Assembly (NCBI GenBank): GCA_027494165.1
Contig: JAOSJM010000001.1
Coordinates: forward strand, 1,178,001 to 1,242,000
Direction of reading: 5' to 3'
Origin: Acidimicrobiia bacterium
GTDB taxonomy: Bacteria; Actinomycetota; Acidimicrobiia; IMCC26256; JAOSJM01
Length of the DNA: 64,000 bases
The notes below the pieces were generated by a model. That model saw only the letters and a list, made by a program, of their open reading frames with translations. It did no database searches and was not told the origin of the DNA. The translations under genes and the position numbers were made by a program. Positions within the stretch are counted from its first letter, which is position 1. Every line of letters starts with the position of its first letter. Shown piece after piece: positions 8,002 to 17,241 of the stretch.

Positions 8002-8782
8002 TGGGCCGCCCCTTCGCCGTGGGCGACCGGGTGCTCCTGGTCGACAGCAAGCGCCGCCGCCACCTCGTCACCCTGCAGGAGGGTGGGGCCTTCCACAGCC
8101 ACGCGGGCGTGCTCCCGCACGCCGAGCTCCTCGGGAGCGAGGAGGGCGTCACCGTCCGGACCTCGCTGGGTTCCCGCCTCGTCGCCGTCCGCCCCACCCT
8201 GGCCGAGTACGTGCTGGAGATGCCGCGCGGAGCGCAGGTCATCTACCCGAAGGACCTCGGGCCGATCCTGGTCCTGGCCGACGTCTTCCCGGGGGCCCGG
8301 GTCCTCGAGTCGGGGGTCGGATCGGGAGCCCTCACCACCGCGCTGCTCCGGGCGGTGGGGCCCACCGGGCACGTGCTGGGCTACGAGCTGCGCGAGGACT
8401 TCGCCGCCCGGGCCCGGCGCAACGTCGAGGGCTTCCTCGGCGCGGGGCAGCCGCTCACGGTCGAGATCCGCGACGTCTACGACGGCATCGACGCCCAGGA
8501 CCTCGACCGCGTGCTCCTCGACCTCCCCGAGCCGTGGAGGGTCGTGAAGCACGCGGAGGCCGCCCTGCGACCCGGGGGATCCTCCTCGCGTACCTGCCCA
8601 CGATCGGCCAGGTCGCCCGCCTCCGGGAGGAGCTGGCGGGCTCGCCCTTCGGCATGGCCGACACGCTCGAGGTGCTCCAGCGATCCTGGAAGGTCGACGG
8701 GCAGTCGGTCCGCCCCGACCACCGGATGGTCGCCCACACCGGGTTCCTCACCCACGCCCGCCTCCTCGCGGGCACCGGTTGA
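8001..8782 (+). CDS. trmI: tRNA (adenine-58-N1)-methyltransferase TrmI (frameshift)
   Basis: A class I SAM-dependent methyltransferase forming m1A58 in the tRNA T-loop. An N-terminal beta domain (PFAVGDRVLLVDSKRR) and a PRGAQVIYPKDLG segment precede the SAM loop VLESGVGSGALTTAL and a DLPEPW motif near residue 175. The reading breaks in the G5 run at 8574-8578: one added G joins ALRPGG to ILLAYLPTIGQ and gives a normal 260-residue protein. The ATG overlaps the thiolase stop, and the TGA overlaps the TTG of the protease gene. Actinobacterial trmI commonly lies just upstream of the proteasome ATPase, as here. Confidence 0.9.
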
Positions 8783-9945
8783 ACCTGCTCGACCTGGCGG
8801 TCGTCACGCTCGCCGTGGCGGCGGCCTTCGCTGGCCACCGCCTCGGGTTGGTCACCCGCCTCCTGTCGTGGGCGGGGCTGGGGTCGGGCGTCGCCCTCGC
8901 CGTCCTGCTGCTCCCCGCCACCACCCGCGCCCTCGCCGCCGGTTCGCCCTCCGTCCGGCTCCTGGGTGTCACGGCCCTCCTCGTGGGCCTGGGCGCGCTG
9001 GGGCAGGCGGCCGGGCTCGCCGTGGGGGCCGTCGTCCGGACGACGATCACCGTCGGGCCCGCCGCCCGGGCCGCCGACCGGGCCGGCGGGGCGCTGGTCG
9101 GGGCCCTCGGGGTGCTCGTCGCCGTGTGGATGCTCCTCCCGGCGGTCGCGAGCACGCCGGGCTGGCCGGCCCGGGCCGTCCGGGACTCGGCCGTGGCCCG
9201 GCTCGTGGACCGCATCGCGCCCGAGCCTCCGGGGACGCTGGCGACCCTCGGCCGCGTCGTCGGTGAGGCCCCGTTCCCCGAGGTGCTCGACCGGCTCCAG
9301 GGGCCGCCCGACGTCGGGGAACCGCCGGCCCCCGCCCTGTCGGCCGAGGTGACGTCCAGGGTGTCGGCCTCCACGGTGAAGGTGGAGGGTGAGGCCTGCG
9401 GTCTGATCCTCGAGGGGAGCGGGTTCGTCGTCGCGCCCGAGCTCGTGGTCACGAACGCGCACGTCGTGGCGGGGGAGGAGACGACCGGCGTGGTGACCGA
9501 CGCCGGCCGTAGCCATCGGGCCGAGGTGGTCGGGTTCGATCCCGCGCGCGACGTGGCGGTGCTGAGGGTGCCGGGCCTGGGCCTGGACCCGCTCGAGGTG
9601 GCCGACGCGGAGGTGGGCGGTGTCGGCGCCGTCTTCGGCCACCCCGGAGGGGGATCGCTGCGGATCGCGCCCGCCCGGGTGGCCCAGGAGATCGTCGCGG
9701 TCGGGTCCGACATCTACCGGAGGGCGCAGACGCGACGGGAGGTGCTCGTCCTGGCGGCGGCCCTGGCTCCCGGGGACTCCGGCGGCCCGCTCGTCGACCA
9801 GGGAGGCCGGGTGGTGGGCCTGACGTTCGCGGTCGATCCGGCGGAGCGCGCGACCGCCTACGCCCTCACGGACGACGAGGTGCTCGCGGTCCTCGAAGGG
9901 GTCGCCGGCGGGCCGGTGCCCACGGGCGGCTGCCTCGTGGGCTGA
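8779..9945 (+). CDS. MarP-like membrane serine protease (CvpA domain plus trypsin-like domain)
   Basis: A 388-residue protein with about four N-terminal hydrophobic segments (residues 1-135, CvpA-like) and a C-terminal chymotrypsin-fold protease. The triad is readable: His in VVTNAHVVAG near residue 230, Asp in RDVAVLRV near 257, and Ser in PGDSGGPL near 332. Cysteines in GEACGLIL and in the C-terminal GGCLVG are placed like the disulfide that activates mycobacterial MarP, a periplasmic protease required for acid resistance. The TTG start overlaps the trmI stop. The signalling target is unknown. Confidence 0.85.
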   Translation: MNLLDLAVVTLAVAAAFAGHRLGLVTRLLSWAGLGSGVALAVLLLPATTRALAAGSPSVRLLGVTALLVGLGALGQAAGLAVGAVVRTTITVGPAARAADRAGGALVGALGVLVAVWMLLPAVASTPGWPARAVRDSAVARLVDRIAPEPPGTLATLGRVVGEAPFPEVLDRLQGPPDVGEPPAPALSAEVTSRVSASTVKVEGEACGLILEGSGFVVAPELVVTNAHVVAGEETTGVVTDAGRSHRAEVVGFDPARDVAVLRVPGLGLDPLEVADAEVGGVGAVFGHPGGGSLRIAPARVAQEIVAVGSDIYRRAQTRREVLVLAAALAPGDSGGPLVDQGGRVVGLTFAVDPAERATAYALTDDEVLAVLEGVAGGPVPTGGCLVG

Positions 9946-10002
9946 CCCGGCACGCGACGCCGGTCGGTCGGACCCGCCGGCGGATCGGTCGACTCGGTCG
10001 AC

Positions 10003-10305
<303 letters not shown>

Positions 10306-10319
10306 TTACCAAGTCCCGG

Positions 10320-10326
10320 TAGGATA
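10320..10326. promoter_or_regulatory. AT-rich intergenic promoter region with symmetric -10
   Basis: The stretch 10303-10330 is markedly more AT-rich than its surroundings. It contains TAGGATA, readable as TAGGAT on the + strand and TATCCT on the - strand, flanked by the imperfect palindrome ATTTACC...TAAAT. It lies about midway between the ferredoxin and ARC start codons (81 and 85 bases away). A further TAGTGT at 10371-10376 could be an additional + strand -10 for ARC. Confidence 0.4.
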
Positions 10327-10411
10327 AATGCCAATCGTCGTTCTGGCACGGCACCCTCCGACGGGAGGTGTAGTGTCCCGCGAGCGCCCTTGAGGGAGGG
10401 AGGTGGTCACC

Positions 10412-12166
10412 GTGACGTCCGAGCACGAGCGACGCCTCGAGGAGTACGCCCGCCAGGTCGACGACCTCCAGGAACAGGTGAAGTCCCTCGAGGAGGAGGT
10501 CGTCGTCCTGCGGCGGCGGCTCCAGGACGCCCCCAAGCGCGTGCGGACCCTCGAGGAGCGACTGCTCGAGACGAAGGGTCAGCTGCAGCAGGCGCTGTCG
10601 CAGAACGAGAAGCTCTCGGCGACGCTGCGCGAGGCACGCGAGCACATCTCCGCCCTGCGCGAGGAGGTCGAGAAGCTGACGATGCCGCCGTCGGCGTACG
10701 GGACCTTCCTCGCCGGCAACGACGACGGCACCGCCGACATCATGACCGCCGGCCGCAAGATGCGGGTGGCCGTGCACCCCGAGATCGACCTCGGGACCCT
10801 CGAGCGCGGCCAGGAGGTCGTCCTCAACGAGTCCCTCAACGTCGTCCTGGCGCGCGGCCCCGAGATCGCGGGCGAGGTCGTGGTCGTCAAGGAGCTCATG
10901 GAGGACCGTCGCGTGCTCATCGCGGGTCGGGCCGACGAGGAGCGGGTGTGCGAGCTCGCCGAGGCCCTCGTGGGGGAGAAGCTCCGGGCCGGCGACCACC
11001 TGCTCATGGATGCCCGGTCCGGCCTGCTCGTGGAGCGCCTCCCGCGCCCGGAGGTCGAGGAGCTGATCCTCGAGGAGGTCCCCGACGTCACCTACGAGGA
11101 CGTCGGTGGGCTCGACGACCAGATCGAGCAGATCAAGGACGCGGTCGAGCTGCCCTACCTCTACTCCGAGCTGTTCCACCAGCACGAGCTCCAGCCGCCC
11201 AAGGGGATCCTCCTCTACGGCCCTCCCGGCTGCGGCAAGACGCTGATCGCCAAGGCGGTGGCCAACTCCCTGGCCGCACGGGTCGCCGAGAAGACCGGCA
11301 ACGACCACTCCCGCTCGTACTTCCTCAACATCAAGGGCCCGGAGCTCCTCAACAAGTACGTCGGCGAGACCGAGCGGCAGATCCGCCTCATCTTCCAGCG
11401 AGCCCGGGAGAAGTCGGAGGAGGGCGTGCCCGTCATCGTCTTCTTCGACGAGATGGACTCGCTGTTCCGCACGCGGGGGACCGGGATCTCCTCCGACATC
11501 GAGTCCACGATCGTCCCGCAGCTCCTGTCGGAGATCGACGGGGTCGAGAGCCTCAAGAACGTGATCGTCATCGGGGCCTCCAACCGGGAGGACCTCATCG
11601 ACCCTGCGATCCTCCGGCCCGGGCGGCTCGACGTGAAGATCAAGATCGAGCGACCCAACGAGGAGAGCGCGAGGCAGATCTTCCACCGGTACCTGCGGCC
11701 GACCCTCCCGCTCAACGAGACCGAGCTCACCGCGCAGGGCGGGGACCGCGACCGGGCGATCGCGACGATGATCGACGACGCCGTCGCGACGATGTACGCC
11801 ACCACGGACGACAACCGGTTCCTCGAGGTGACCTACCAGAACGGCGACAAGGAGGTCCTGTTCTTCAAGGACTTCGCGTCCGGGGCCATGATCGAGAACG
11901 TGGTCCGACGGGCGAAGAAGCTGTCCATCAAGCGCCAGATCGCCGGAGGCACGGCGGGGATCGGCGTCCAGGACCTCCTCGACTCCATCCGCCAGGAGTT
12001 CCACGAGCACGAGGACCTGCCGAACACGACGAACCCCGACGACTGGGCGAAGATCTCGGGCAAGAAGGGCGAACGGATCGTGTTCATCCGGACGCTCCTC
12101 ACGCGAGGTGAGGAGGCCCACGGAGGCCGGCAGATCGAGCGGATCACGACCGGTCAGTACCTCTGA
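10412..12166 (+). CDS. arc: Proteasome-activating ATPase ARC/Mpa
   Basis: A 584-residue AAA+ ring unfoldase that captures pupylated proteins and feeds them to the 20S core. An N-terminal coiled coil (about residues 1-85, heptads such as [16 protein letters not shown]) binds Pup. An OB-fold region follows, then Walker A GPPGCGKT near residue 270 and Walker [11 protein letters not shown] near 342. The extreme C-terminus is GQYL, the penultimate-tyrosine motif that docks into the proteasome. Two GTGs are possible; 10412 is preferred because GGGAGG at 10398-10403 is spaced 8 bases from it but overlaps the one at 10403. It is followed by dop after 44 bases. Confidence 0.95.
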   Translation: MTSEHERRLEEYARQVDDLQEQVKSLEEEVVVLRRRLQDAPKRVRTLEERLLETKGQLQQALSQNEKLSATLREAREHISALREEVEKLTMPPSAYGTFLAGNDDGTADIMTAGRKMRVAVHPEIDLGTLERGQEVVLNESLNVVLARGPEIAGEVVVVKELMEDRRVLIAGRADEERVCELAEALVGEKLRAGDHLLMDARSGLLVERLPRPEVEELILEEVPDVTYEDVGGLDDQIEQIKDAVELPYLYSELFHQHELQPPKGILLYGPPGCGKTLIAKAVANSLAARVAEKTGNDHSRSYFLNIKGPELLNKYVGETERQIRLIFQRAREKSEEGVPVIVFFDEMDSLFRTRGTGISSDIESTIVPQLLSEIDGVESLKNVIVIGASNREDLIDPAILRPGRLDVKIKIERPNEESARQIFHRYLRPTLPLNETELTAQGGDRDRAIATMIDDAVATMYATTDDNRFLEVTYQNGDKEVLFFKDFASGAMIENVVRRAKKLSIKRQIAGGTAGIGVQDLLDSIRQEFHEHEDLPNTTNPDDWAKISGKKGERIVFIRTLLTRGEEAHGGRQIERITTGQYL

Positions 12167-12198
12167 AGGCCCGGGGAGGGCGGGGGGCGAAGCGGCGG

Positions 12199-12204
12199 TA
12201 GTCT
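12199..12204 (+). promoter_or_regulatory. -10 box TAGTCT, leaderless dop promoter
   Basis: TAGTCT ends 6 bases before the dop ATG at 12211, with no ribosome site in the gap. The expected start point is the A of the ATG. Confidence 0.5.
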
Positions 12205-12210
12205 GACCGG

Positions 12211-13698
12211 ATGGCCGTCCCGAAGGTCTGCGGCATCGAGACCGAGTACGGCGTCGCGCTGCGCGGCGCCGCAGACGCGAACCCCGTGCTGGCCTCGTCG
12301 ATGCTCATCAACAGCTACGTCGAGCACCGCCGGGTCGGCTGGGACTTCGACGACGAGTCGCCGGGCCGCGACGCCCGCGGGTTCGCCCGCGAGGGGACCC
12401 TGGCTCCCGAGGTGGAGACGCACCTCGTCAACACCGTGCTCACCAACGGGGCGCGCTACTACGTCGACCACGCGCACCCCGAGTACTCCACGCCCGAGTG
12501 CGCCGACGCCCTCGAGCTGGTCTGCGCGGACAAGGCGGGGGAGCGGGTCCTGGCCCGCTCCATGCAGGCCGCTCGCCGGATCCTCCCCGAGGGCCAGGAG
12601 ATCGTGGTCTACAAGAACAACTCCGACGGGAAGGGCAACTCGTACGGGTGTCACGAGAACTACCTCGTGGACCGCTCGGTGCCCTTCGCGACCCTCGTCC
12701 GGCACCTGCTCCCGTGGTTCGTCACCCGCCAGGTCTTCACCGGCGCGGGCAAGGTGGGGAGCGAGAACGGCCCGGCGCCGGTCCACTTCCAGATCAGCCA
12801 GCGAGCCGACTTCTTCGAGGAGGAGGTCGGCCTCGAGACGACGCTGAAGCGCCCGATCGTCAACACCCGCGACGAGCCTCACGCCGACCCGCAGCAGTAC
12901 CGCCGTCTCCACGTGATCGTCGGCGACGCCAACCTGTGCGAGGTCGCGACCTTCCTCAAGGTCGGGACGACGGCGACGATCCTGGCCATGATCGAGGACG
13001 GCTTCATCGACAAGGACCTCTCCCTCGCGACGCCCGTCGCGGCGATCCGGGCGGTGTCGCACGACCCGACCTGTCGGGCCACCGTCGAGCTGGCCGACGG
13101 CAGCCGCTGCACCGCGGTGGAGCTGCAGTGGGAGTTCCTCCGGCTGGCCAGCAAGTACGCCGACGAGATCGGCCTCGACGCGTGCGGCGGCGAGGAGGTC
13201 GGCGGTGCGGTGCTCTCCCGGTGGGAGGCCACGCTGTCGGCGCTCGAGAGCGATCCCCGCCAGCTCGACGGCCAGCTCGACTGGGTCACGAAGCACGTCC
13301 TCCTCGAGGCCTACGTCGAGCGCGACGACCTGGCGTGGGACGACCCCAAGCTCTCGCTGCTCGATCTGCAGTACCACGACGTCCGCCCCGATCGATCGCT
13401 CTACGAGCGGCTGGTCCGGGCGGGTAAGGTCGAGCGGTTGGTCGAGGAGGACGCCGTGACCGCCGCCATCACCGAGCCCACCCCGAGCACGAGGGCGTAC
13501 TTTCGCGGCCGTTGCCTGTCCCGGTGGCCCGAGGCGGTCGTCGCCGCCAACTGGGACAGCCTGATCCTCGACGTCGGGACCGACCCCCTGCGGCGCATCC
13601 CGATGATGGAGCCGACCCGGGGAACGCGGGCCCACGTGGAGACGTTGTTCGAGCAGTGCGCGACCCCGGCCGAGCTCGTCGCCCGGCTGGCGTCGTAG
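12211..13698 (+). CDS. dop: Depupylase/deamidase Dop
   Basis: A 495-residue carboxylate-amine-ligase-fold enzyme that removes Pup from substrates and, in many species, deamidates its C-terminal glutamine. The ATP/Mg site starts GIETEYGV. The Dop-specific loop absent from PafA is present near residues 37-75 (between LINSYVEH and VETHLV). The catalytic aspartate lies in YYVDHAHPEYSTPEC near residue 90, followed by [18 protein letters not shown] and [10 protein letters not shown]. Length matches the family. Because the neighbouring Pup already ends in Glu, deamidase activity should be unnecessary here. Confidence 0.96.
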   Translation: MAVPKVCGIETEYGVALRGAADANPVLASSMLINSYVEHRRVGWDFDDESPGRDARGFAREGTLAPEVETHLVNTVLTNGARYYVDHAHPEYSTPECADALELVCADKAGERVLARSMQAARRILPEGQEIVVYKNNSDGKGNSYGCHENYLVDRSVPFATLVRHLLPWFVTRQVFTGAGKVGSENGPAPVHFQISQRADFFEEEVGLETTLKRPIVNTRDEPHADPQQYRRLHVIVGDANLCEVATFLKVGTTATILAMIEDGFIDKDLSLATPVAAIRAVSHDPTCRATVELADGSRCTAVELQWEFLRLASKYADEIGLDACGGEEVGGAVLSRWEATLSALESDPRQLDGQLDWVTKHVLLEAYVERDDLAWDDPKLSLLDLQYHDVRPDRSLYERLVRAGKVERLVEEDAVTAAITEPTPSTRAYFRGRCLSRWPEAVVAANWDSLILDVGTDPLRRIPMMEPTRGTRAHVETLFEQCATPAELVARLAS

Positions 13699-13707
13699 GA
13701 GGAAGGG

Positions 13708-13902
13708 ATGCCCGAGAGGGAGCGGAAGCAGAAGCCGGCACCGAAGGAGCGCCAGGAAGAGGCCGCCGAGGTCGCCGCGCCGTCCAAGCAGGGGGAGAAG
13801 ATCAAGGAGGAGCTCGACGAGCTCCTGGACGAGATCGACTCGGTGCTGGAGGAGAACGCCGAGGAGTTCGTGAGGAACTACGTCCAGAAGGGCGGGGAGT
13901 AG
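13708..13902 (+). CDS. pup: Prokaryotic ubiquitin-like protein Pup
   Basis: A 64-residue, very charged, probably disordered protein conjugated through its C-terminal glutamate to substrate lysines. The C-terminal half forms the ARC-binding helix ([16 protein letters not shown]) and the end is QKGGE. It therefore terminates in Gly-Gly-Glu, the ligation-ready form, rather than GGQ. AGGAAGGG lies just upstream of the ATG. It sits 9 bases after dop and 39 before prcB, the canonical order. Confidence 0.96.
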   Translation: MPERERKQKPAPKERQEEAAEVAAPSKQGEKIKEELDELLDEIDSVLEENAEEFVRNYVQKGGE

Positions 13903-13926
13903 GCCGCCGCTCCGGGCGCACCCGTG

Positions 13927-13932
13927 TAGGCT
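13927..13932 (+). promoter_or_regulatory. -10 box TAGGCT before prcB
   Basis: TAGGCT lies between pup and prcB, ending 9 bases before the prcB ATG at 13942, with no good ribosome site in the gap. It could give prcBA its own near-leaderless transcript, in addition to read-through from dop-pup. Confidence 0.4.
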
Positions 13933-13941
13933 CGCCGGGCG

Positions 13942-14754
13942 ATGAACGAGCCTGCCCTCCCGATGTTCGGACCCGCGCTCGACCCGGGCCCGTCGTTCCT
14001 CGAGCTCCTGCGTCGCGTGTCCCCCCAGGCCGTTCCCGGCTCCGCCACCGGAGCTCCCGGGGCCCCACCCGACGTCGTGCACGGCACGACGGTCGTGGCC
14101 ATCCGCTACGACGGCGGCGTGGTCATGGCCGGGGACCGGCGGGCGACGATGGGGATGTCCATCGCGAGCCGCCGCATCGAGAAGGTCTTCCCGGCCGACG
14201 AGCACTCCGGCATCACCATCGCCGGCGCCGCCGGGCCCGCCGTCGAGCTGGTGCGGCTGTTCCAGGTCCAGCTCGAGCACTACGAGAAGGTCGAGGGTGA
14301 GCCCCTCTCGCTCGAGGGGAAGGCCAACCAGCTCTCCCAGCTCGTGCGGGCCAACCTCCCCGCCGCCATGCAGGGCCTCGCCGTCGTTCCCCTCTTCGCC
14401 GGCTACGACGATCGGCGGGGCCGGGGCCGGGTCTTCAGCTTCGACGTCACGGGCGGGAAGTACGAGGAGACGGACTTCCAGGCCACGGGCTCGGGCGGGC
14501 TCCACGCACGGAACTGGATCAAGGCCACCTGGCACGAGGGCCTCGCCGAGGACGACGCCGTCGACCTCGCCCTCCGGTCGCTCTTCGCCGCGGCCGACGA
14601 GGACGCCGCGACGGGCGGTCCCGACCTCGTGCGGCGGATCTACCCGAGCGTCGCCGTCATCGATGCCGACGGCTTCCGGGCCCTCGCCGACGACGTGGTC
14701 GAGCAGCGCGCCGGGACGCTGCTCGCCGGGCCGGAGCGGGGTGGTCGCGAATGA
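13942..14754 (+). CDS. prcB: 20S proteasome beta subunit
   Basis: The 270-residue catalytic subunit of the 20S core. A propeptide of 48 residues ends in VHG, and autocleavage exposes the nucleophile Thr49 (TTVVAIRYDGGVVMAGDRR). The lysine partner is in GDRRATMG, and the SGGLHARNW and AVDLALRSLF segments are typical. The stop overlaps the prcA start by 4 bases, so the two subunits are translated together. Substrate entry requires the ARC ring encoded 1.8 kb upstream. Confidence 0.95.
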   Translation: MNEPALPMFGPALDPGPSFLELLRRVSPQAVPGSATGAPGAPPDVVHGTTVVAIRYDGGVVMAGDRRATMGMSIASRRIEKVFPADEHSGITIAGAAGPAVELVRLFQVQLEHYEKVEGEPLSLEGKANQLSQLVRANLPAAMQGLAVVPLFAGYDDRRGRGRVFSFDVTGGKYEETDFQATGSGGLHARNWIKATWHEGLAEDDAVDLALRSLFAAADEDAATGGPDLVRRIYPSVAVIDADGFRALADDVVEQRAGTLLAGPERGGRE

Positions 14755-15443
14755 CCATGCCCTTCTACGTCTCGCCCGAGCAGGTCATGAAGGACCGGGC
14801 CGACTACGCCCGCAAGGGCATCGCTCGGGGTCGGAGCCTGGTCGCCATCGAGGGAGCCGAGGGCATCGCCATCGTCGCCGAGAACCCCTCGCGCACGCTC
14901 TTCAAGGTGAGCGAGATCTACGACCGCATCGCCTTCGCCGGGGTCGGCAAGTACAACGAGTTCCAGATGCTCAAGATCGCCGGCGTCCGCCACGCCGACC
15001 TGAAGGGCTACGCGTACTCGCGCGAGGACGTGACCGCGAACTCGCTGGCCAACGCGTACGCCCAGACCCTCGGCCAGGTGTTCACCCACGAGATGAAGCC
15101 CTACGAGGTCGAGATCCTCGTCGCCCAGGTCGGAGAGAGCCCCGAGCACGACGAGCTGTTCCACATCCTCTACGACGGCACGGTGATGGACGAGGAGAAC
15201 TACACCGTGCTCGGCGGGCAGGCCGAGACGATCGCCGAGACGCTGGCCGAGCGCTTCGAACCCGGCCTGGACTTCGACCGCGCGATCCGGCTCGGGGCGG
15301 CGGTGCTGAGCCCTCCCGAGGGGGAGCCGCTCACCGCGGGCCAGCTCGAGGTGGCGCTGCTCGACCGCAGCCGCGCTCGGCGGGCCTTCAGGCGCGTGCG
15401 GGGCGCGGACCTCGAAGCCGTGCTCGCGGCGCCGGGCGGCTAG
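14751..15443 (+). CDS. prcA: 20S proteasome alpha subunit
   Basis: A 230-residue non-catalytic alpha subunit forming the outer rings and gate of the core particle. The N-terminus MTMPFYVSPEQVMKDR is the gating and alpha-helix-0 segment, followed by YARKGIARGRSLVAIEG. It lacks an N-terminal processed threonine. The ATG overlaps the prcB stop. The stop overlaps by 4 bases with the end of a convergent DUF2007-like gene, leaving no room for a terminator between them. Confidence 0.95.
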   Translation: MTMPFYVSPEQVMKDRADYARKGIARGRSLVAIEGAEGIAIVAENPSRTLFKVSEIYDRIAFAGVGKYNEFQMLKIAGVRHADLKGYAYSREDVTANSLANAYAQTLGQVFTHEMKPYEVEILVAQVGESPEHDELFHILYDGTVMDEENYTVLGGQAETIAETLAERFEPGLDFDRAIRLGAAVLSPPEGEPLTAGQLEVALLDRSRARRAFRRVRGADLEAVLAAPGG

Positions 15444-15778
15444 CCGAGCAGGGCCCGGACCAGGGGGAGGCACCCTCCGGCCGTGACGGCCGCGACGGCC
15501 AGCCACACCGGCCAGCGCGCGGTCCGGGTCGCCGTGACCACGGGGCCGGGCTGCATCGCGGCCTCGACCTCGTCGACGAGCAGGACCATCCGCGCGTCGT
15601 CGAGCTGGTCGGCCGGGACCCAGACCTCCACTCGCGCCAGCTCGCCCACCGTGAGCGCGTACGGGCCGTCGACGGCGCCCCGGAGCTCCGCGTCGACACC
15701 CTCGGAGAGCAGGCGCGCGGCGACCACGCGGGCGGCGAAGGCCCCCGAGACCCAGGTCAGACGCTCCATGGGCACCAT
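15440..15778 (-). CDS. DUF2007-like signal-transducer protein with C-terminal membrane segment
   Basis: A 112-residue protein, convergent with prcA and overlapping its 3' end by 4 bases. The N-terminal region (ARVVAARLLSEGVDAELRG ... VEVWVPADQLDDARMVL) has the small alpha-beta pattern of DUF2007, where a residue pair is followed by an Asp-Ala-Arg helix. It ends with a single hydrophobic segment near residues 90-110. The ATG at 15778 is 6 bases downstream of a TACGAT box on the - strand, supporting this start and a leaderless message. Role unknown. Confidence 0.6.
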   Translation of the reverse strand: MVPMERLTWVSGAFAARVVAARLLSEGVDAELRGAVDGPYALTVGELARVEVWVPADQLDDARMVLLVDEVEAAMQPGPVVTATRTARWPVWLAVAAVTAGGCLPLVRALLG

Positions 15779-15784
15779 CCGGGC

Positions 15785-15790
15785 ATCGTA
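15785..15790 (-). promoter_or_regulatory. -10 box TACGAT for the DUF2007-like gene
   Basis: On the - strand TACGAT ends 6 bases before the ATG at 15778, with no ribosome site. It sits about 75 bases from the oppositely oriented pafA -10, so this short gap carries two divergent leaderless promoters. Confidence 0.4.
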
Positions 15791-15861
15791 CGGCTACCCG
15801 GACGCGCCGGGACCGCGGGACCGGCCGGGGAAGCGTCGCCCGGACGGGGAAGGCGGGCCGG

Positions 15862-15867
15862 TAGCGT
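15862..15867 (+). promoter_or_regulatory. -10 box TAGCGT, leaderless pafA promoter
   Basis: TAGCGT ends 6 bases before the GTG of pafA at 15874. The gap GGAGCC could act as a weak ribosome site, but the -10 spacing places the transcription start on the start codon. Confidence 0.45.
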
Positions 15868-15873
15868 GGAGCC

Positions 15874-17232
15874 GTGGAACGGCGGATCTTCGGGCTCGAG
15901 AACGAGTACGGCGTCACGTGCACCCTGCGTGGCCAGCGGCGGCTCAGCCCCGACGAGGTGGCGCGCTACCTGTTCCGCCGCGTCGTCTCGTGGGGGCGGT
16001 CCAGCAACGTCTTCCTCGAGAACGGGGCCCGCCTGTACCTCGACGTCGGCAGCCACCCCGAGTACGCCACGCCCGAGTGCGACTCGATCGCCGAGCTCGT
16101 CGTGCACGACAAGGCGGGCGAGCGGATCCTCGAGAGCCTGGTCCAGAGCGCCGAGCAGCGGCTCCGCGAGGAGGGGATCCGCGGCGAGGTCTACCTGTTC
16201 AAGAACAACACCGACTCGGCCGGCAACTCCTACGGATGCCACGAGAACTACCTGGTCGAGCGGGACGGGGACTTCGGCAAGTTCACCGACGTGCTCATCC
16301 CGTTCCTCGTCAGCCGGCAGATCTTCGCCGGGGCCGGCAAGGTCCTCCAGACGGCGCGGGGCGCGATGTACTGCGTCAGCCAGCGGGCCGAGCACATCTG
16401 GGAGGGGGTGTCGAGCGCCACGACCCGCTCCCGGCCGATCATCAACACCCGCGACGAGCCCCACGCGGACGCCGAGCGCTTCCGACGGCTCCACGTGATC
16501 GTCGGCGACTCGAACATGAGCGAGTACACGACCTTCCTGAAGGTCGGCGCGACCTCGATCCTGCTGCGCATCCTCGAGGAGGACCCGGCTCCCTGGAGGG
16601 ACCTCACGCTCGAGAACCCGATCCGGGCCATCCGGGAGATCAGCCACGACATGACCTGTCGCCGGCGGGTCCGCCTCGTCAACGGTCGTGAGCTCTCGGC
16701 GCTCGAGCTGCAGTCCGAGTACCTGATCCGGGCCCAGCGCTTCGCCCGCCGCCACGGCCTGAGCCCCCTCGAGCAGCGGGCGCTCGAGATGTGGGAGCAC
16801 GTCATGACGGTCCTGGAGCGCGACCCCCTGGACCTGCGCACCGAGATCGACTGGGTGGTGAAGTACCACCTCATCGAGGCCTACCGGGCCAAGAACGAGC
16901 TCCCCCTCACCCACCCCCGCGTCGCGCTGCTGGACCTGGCCTACCACGACGTCACCCGGTCGCGGTCGCTGTACTACCTGCTCGAGCGGCGGGGCCAGGT
17001 AGACCGGGTCGCCGACGACGAGGAGATCGAGCGCGCGATCACCGTGCCGCCGCAGGGGACCCGGGCCCGGCTCCGGGGCGCCTTCATCCAGCGGGCCAAG
17101 GAGCGCAAGCGGGACTACACCGTGGACTGGGTGCACCTGAAGCTCAACGACCAGGCCCAGCGCACCGTCCTCTGCAAGGACCCCTTCAAGGCGCGCGACG
17201 AGCGCGTCGAGCGGCTCATCGCCTCGCTCTGA
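15874..17232 (+). CDS. pafA: Pup ligase PafA
   Basis: A 452-residue Pup ligase that phosphorylates the C-terminal glutamate of Pup and joins it to substrate lysines. It starts [12 protein letters not shown], with catalytic Asp in [16 protein letters not shown] near residue 57, and [18 protein letters not shown] and [10 protein letters not shown] for ATP and Mg binding. It lacks the extra loop seen in Dop. The C-terminal domain contains [13 protein letters not shown]. Length fits the family. It heads a second pup-pathway operon with DUF3866, pafB and pafC. Confidence 0.95.
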   Translation: MERRIFGLENEYGVTCTLRGQRRLSPDEVARYLFRRVVSWGRSSNVFLENGARLYLDVGSHPEYATPECDSIAELVVHDKAGERILESLVQSAEQRLREEGIRGEVYLFKNNTDSAGNSYGCHENYLVERDGDFGKFTDVLIPFLVSRQIFAGAGKVLQTARGAMYCVSQRAEHIWEGVSSATTRSRPIINTRDEPHADAERFRRLHVIVGDSNMSEYTTFLKVGATSILLRILEEDPAPWRDLTLENPIRAIREISHDMTCRRRVRLVNGRELSALELQSEYLIRAQRFARRHGLSPLEQRALEMWEHVMTVLERDPLDLRTEIDWVVKYHLIEAYRAKNELPLTHPRVALLDLAYHDVTRSRSLYYLLERRGQVDRVADDEEIERAITVPPQGTRARLRGAFIQRAKERKRDYTVDWVHLKLNDQAQRTVLCKDPFKARDERVERLIASL

Positions 17233-17241
17233 GGTCCGGCC

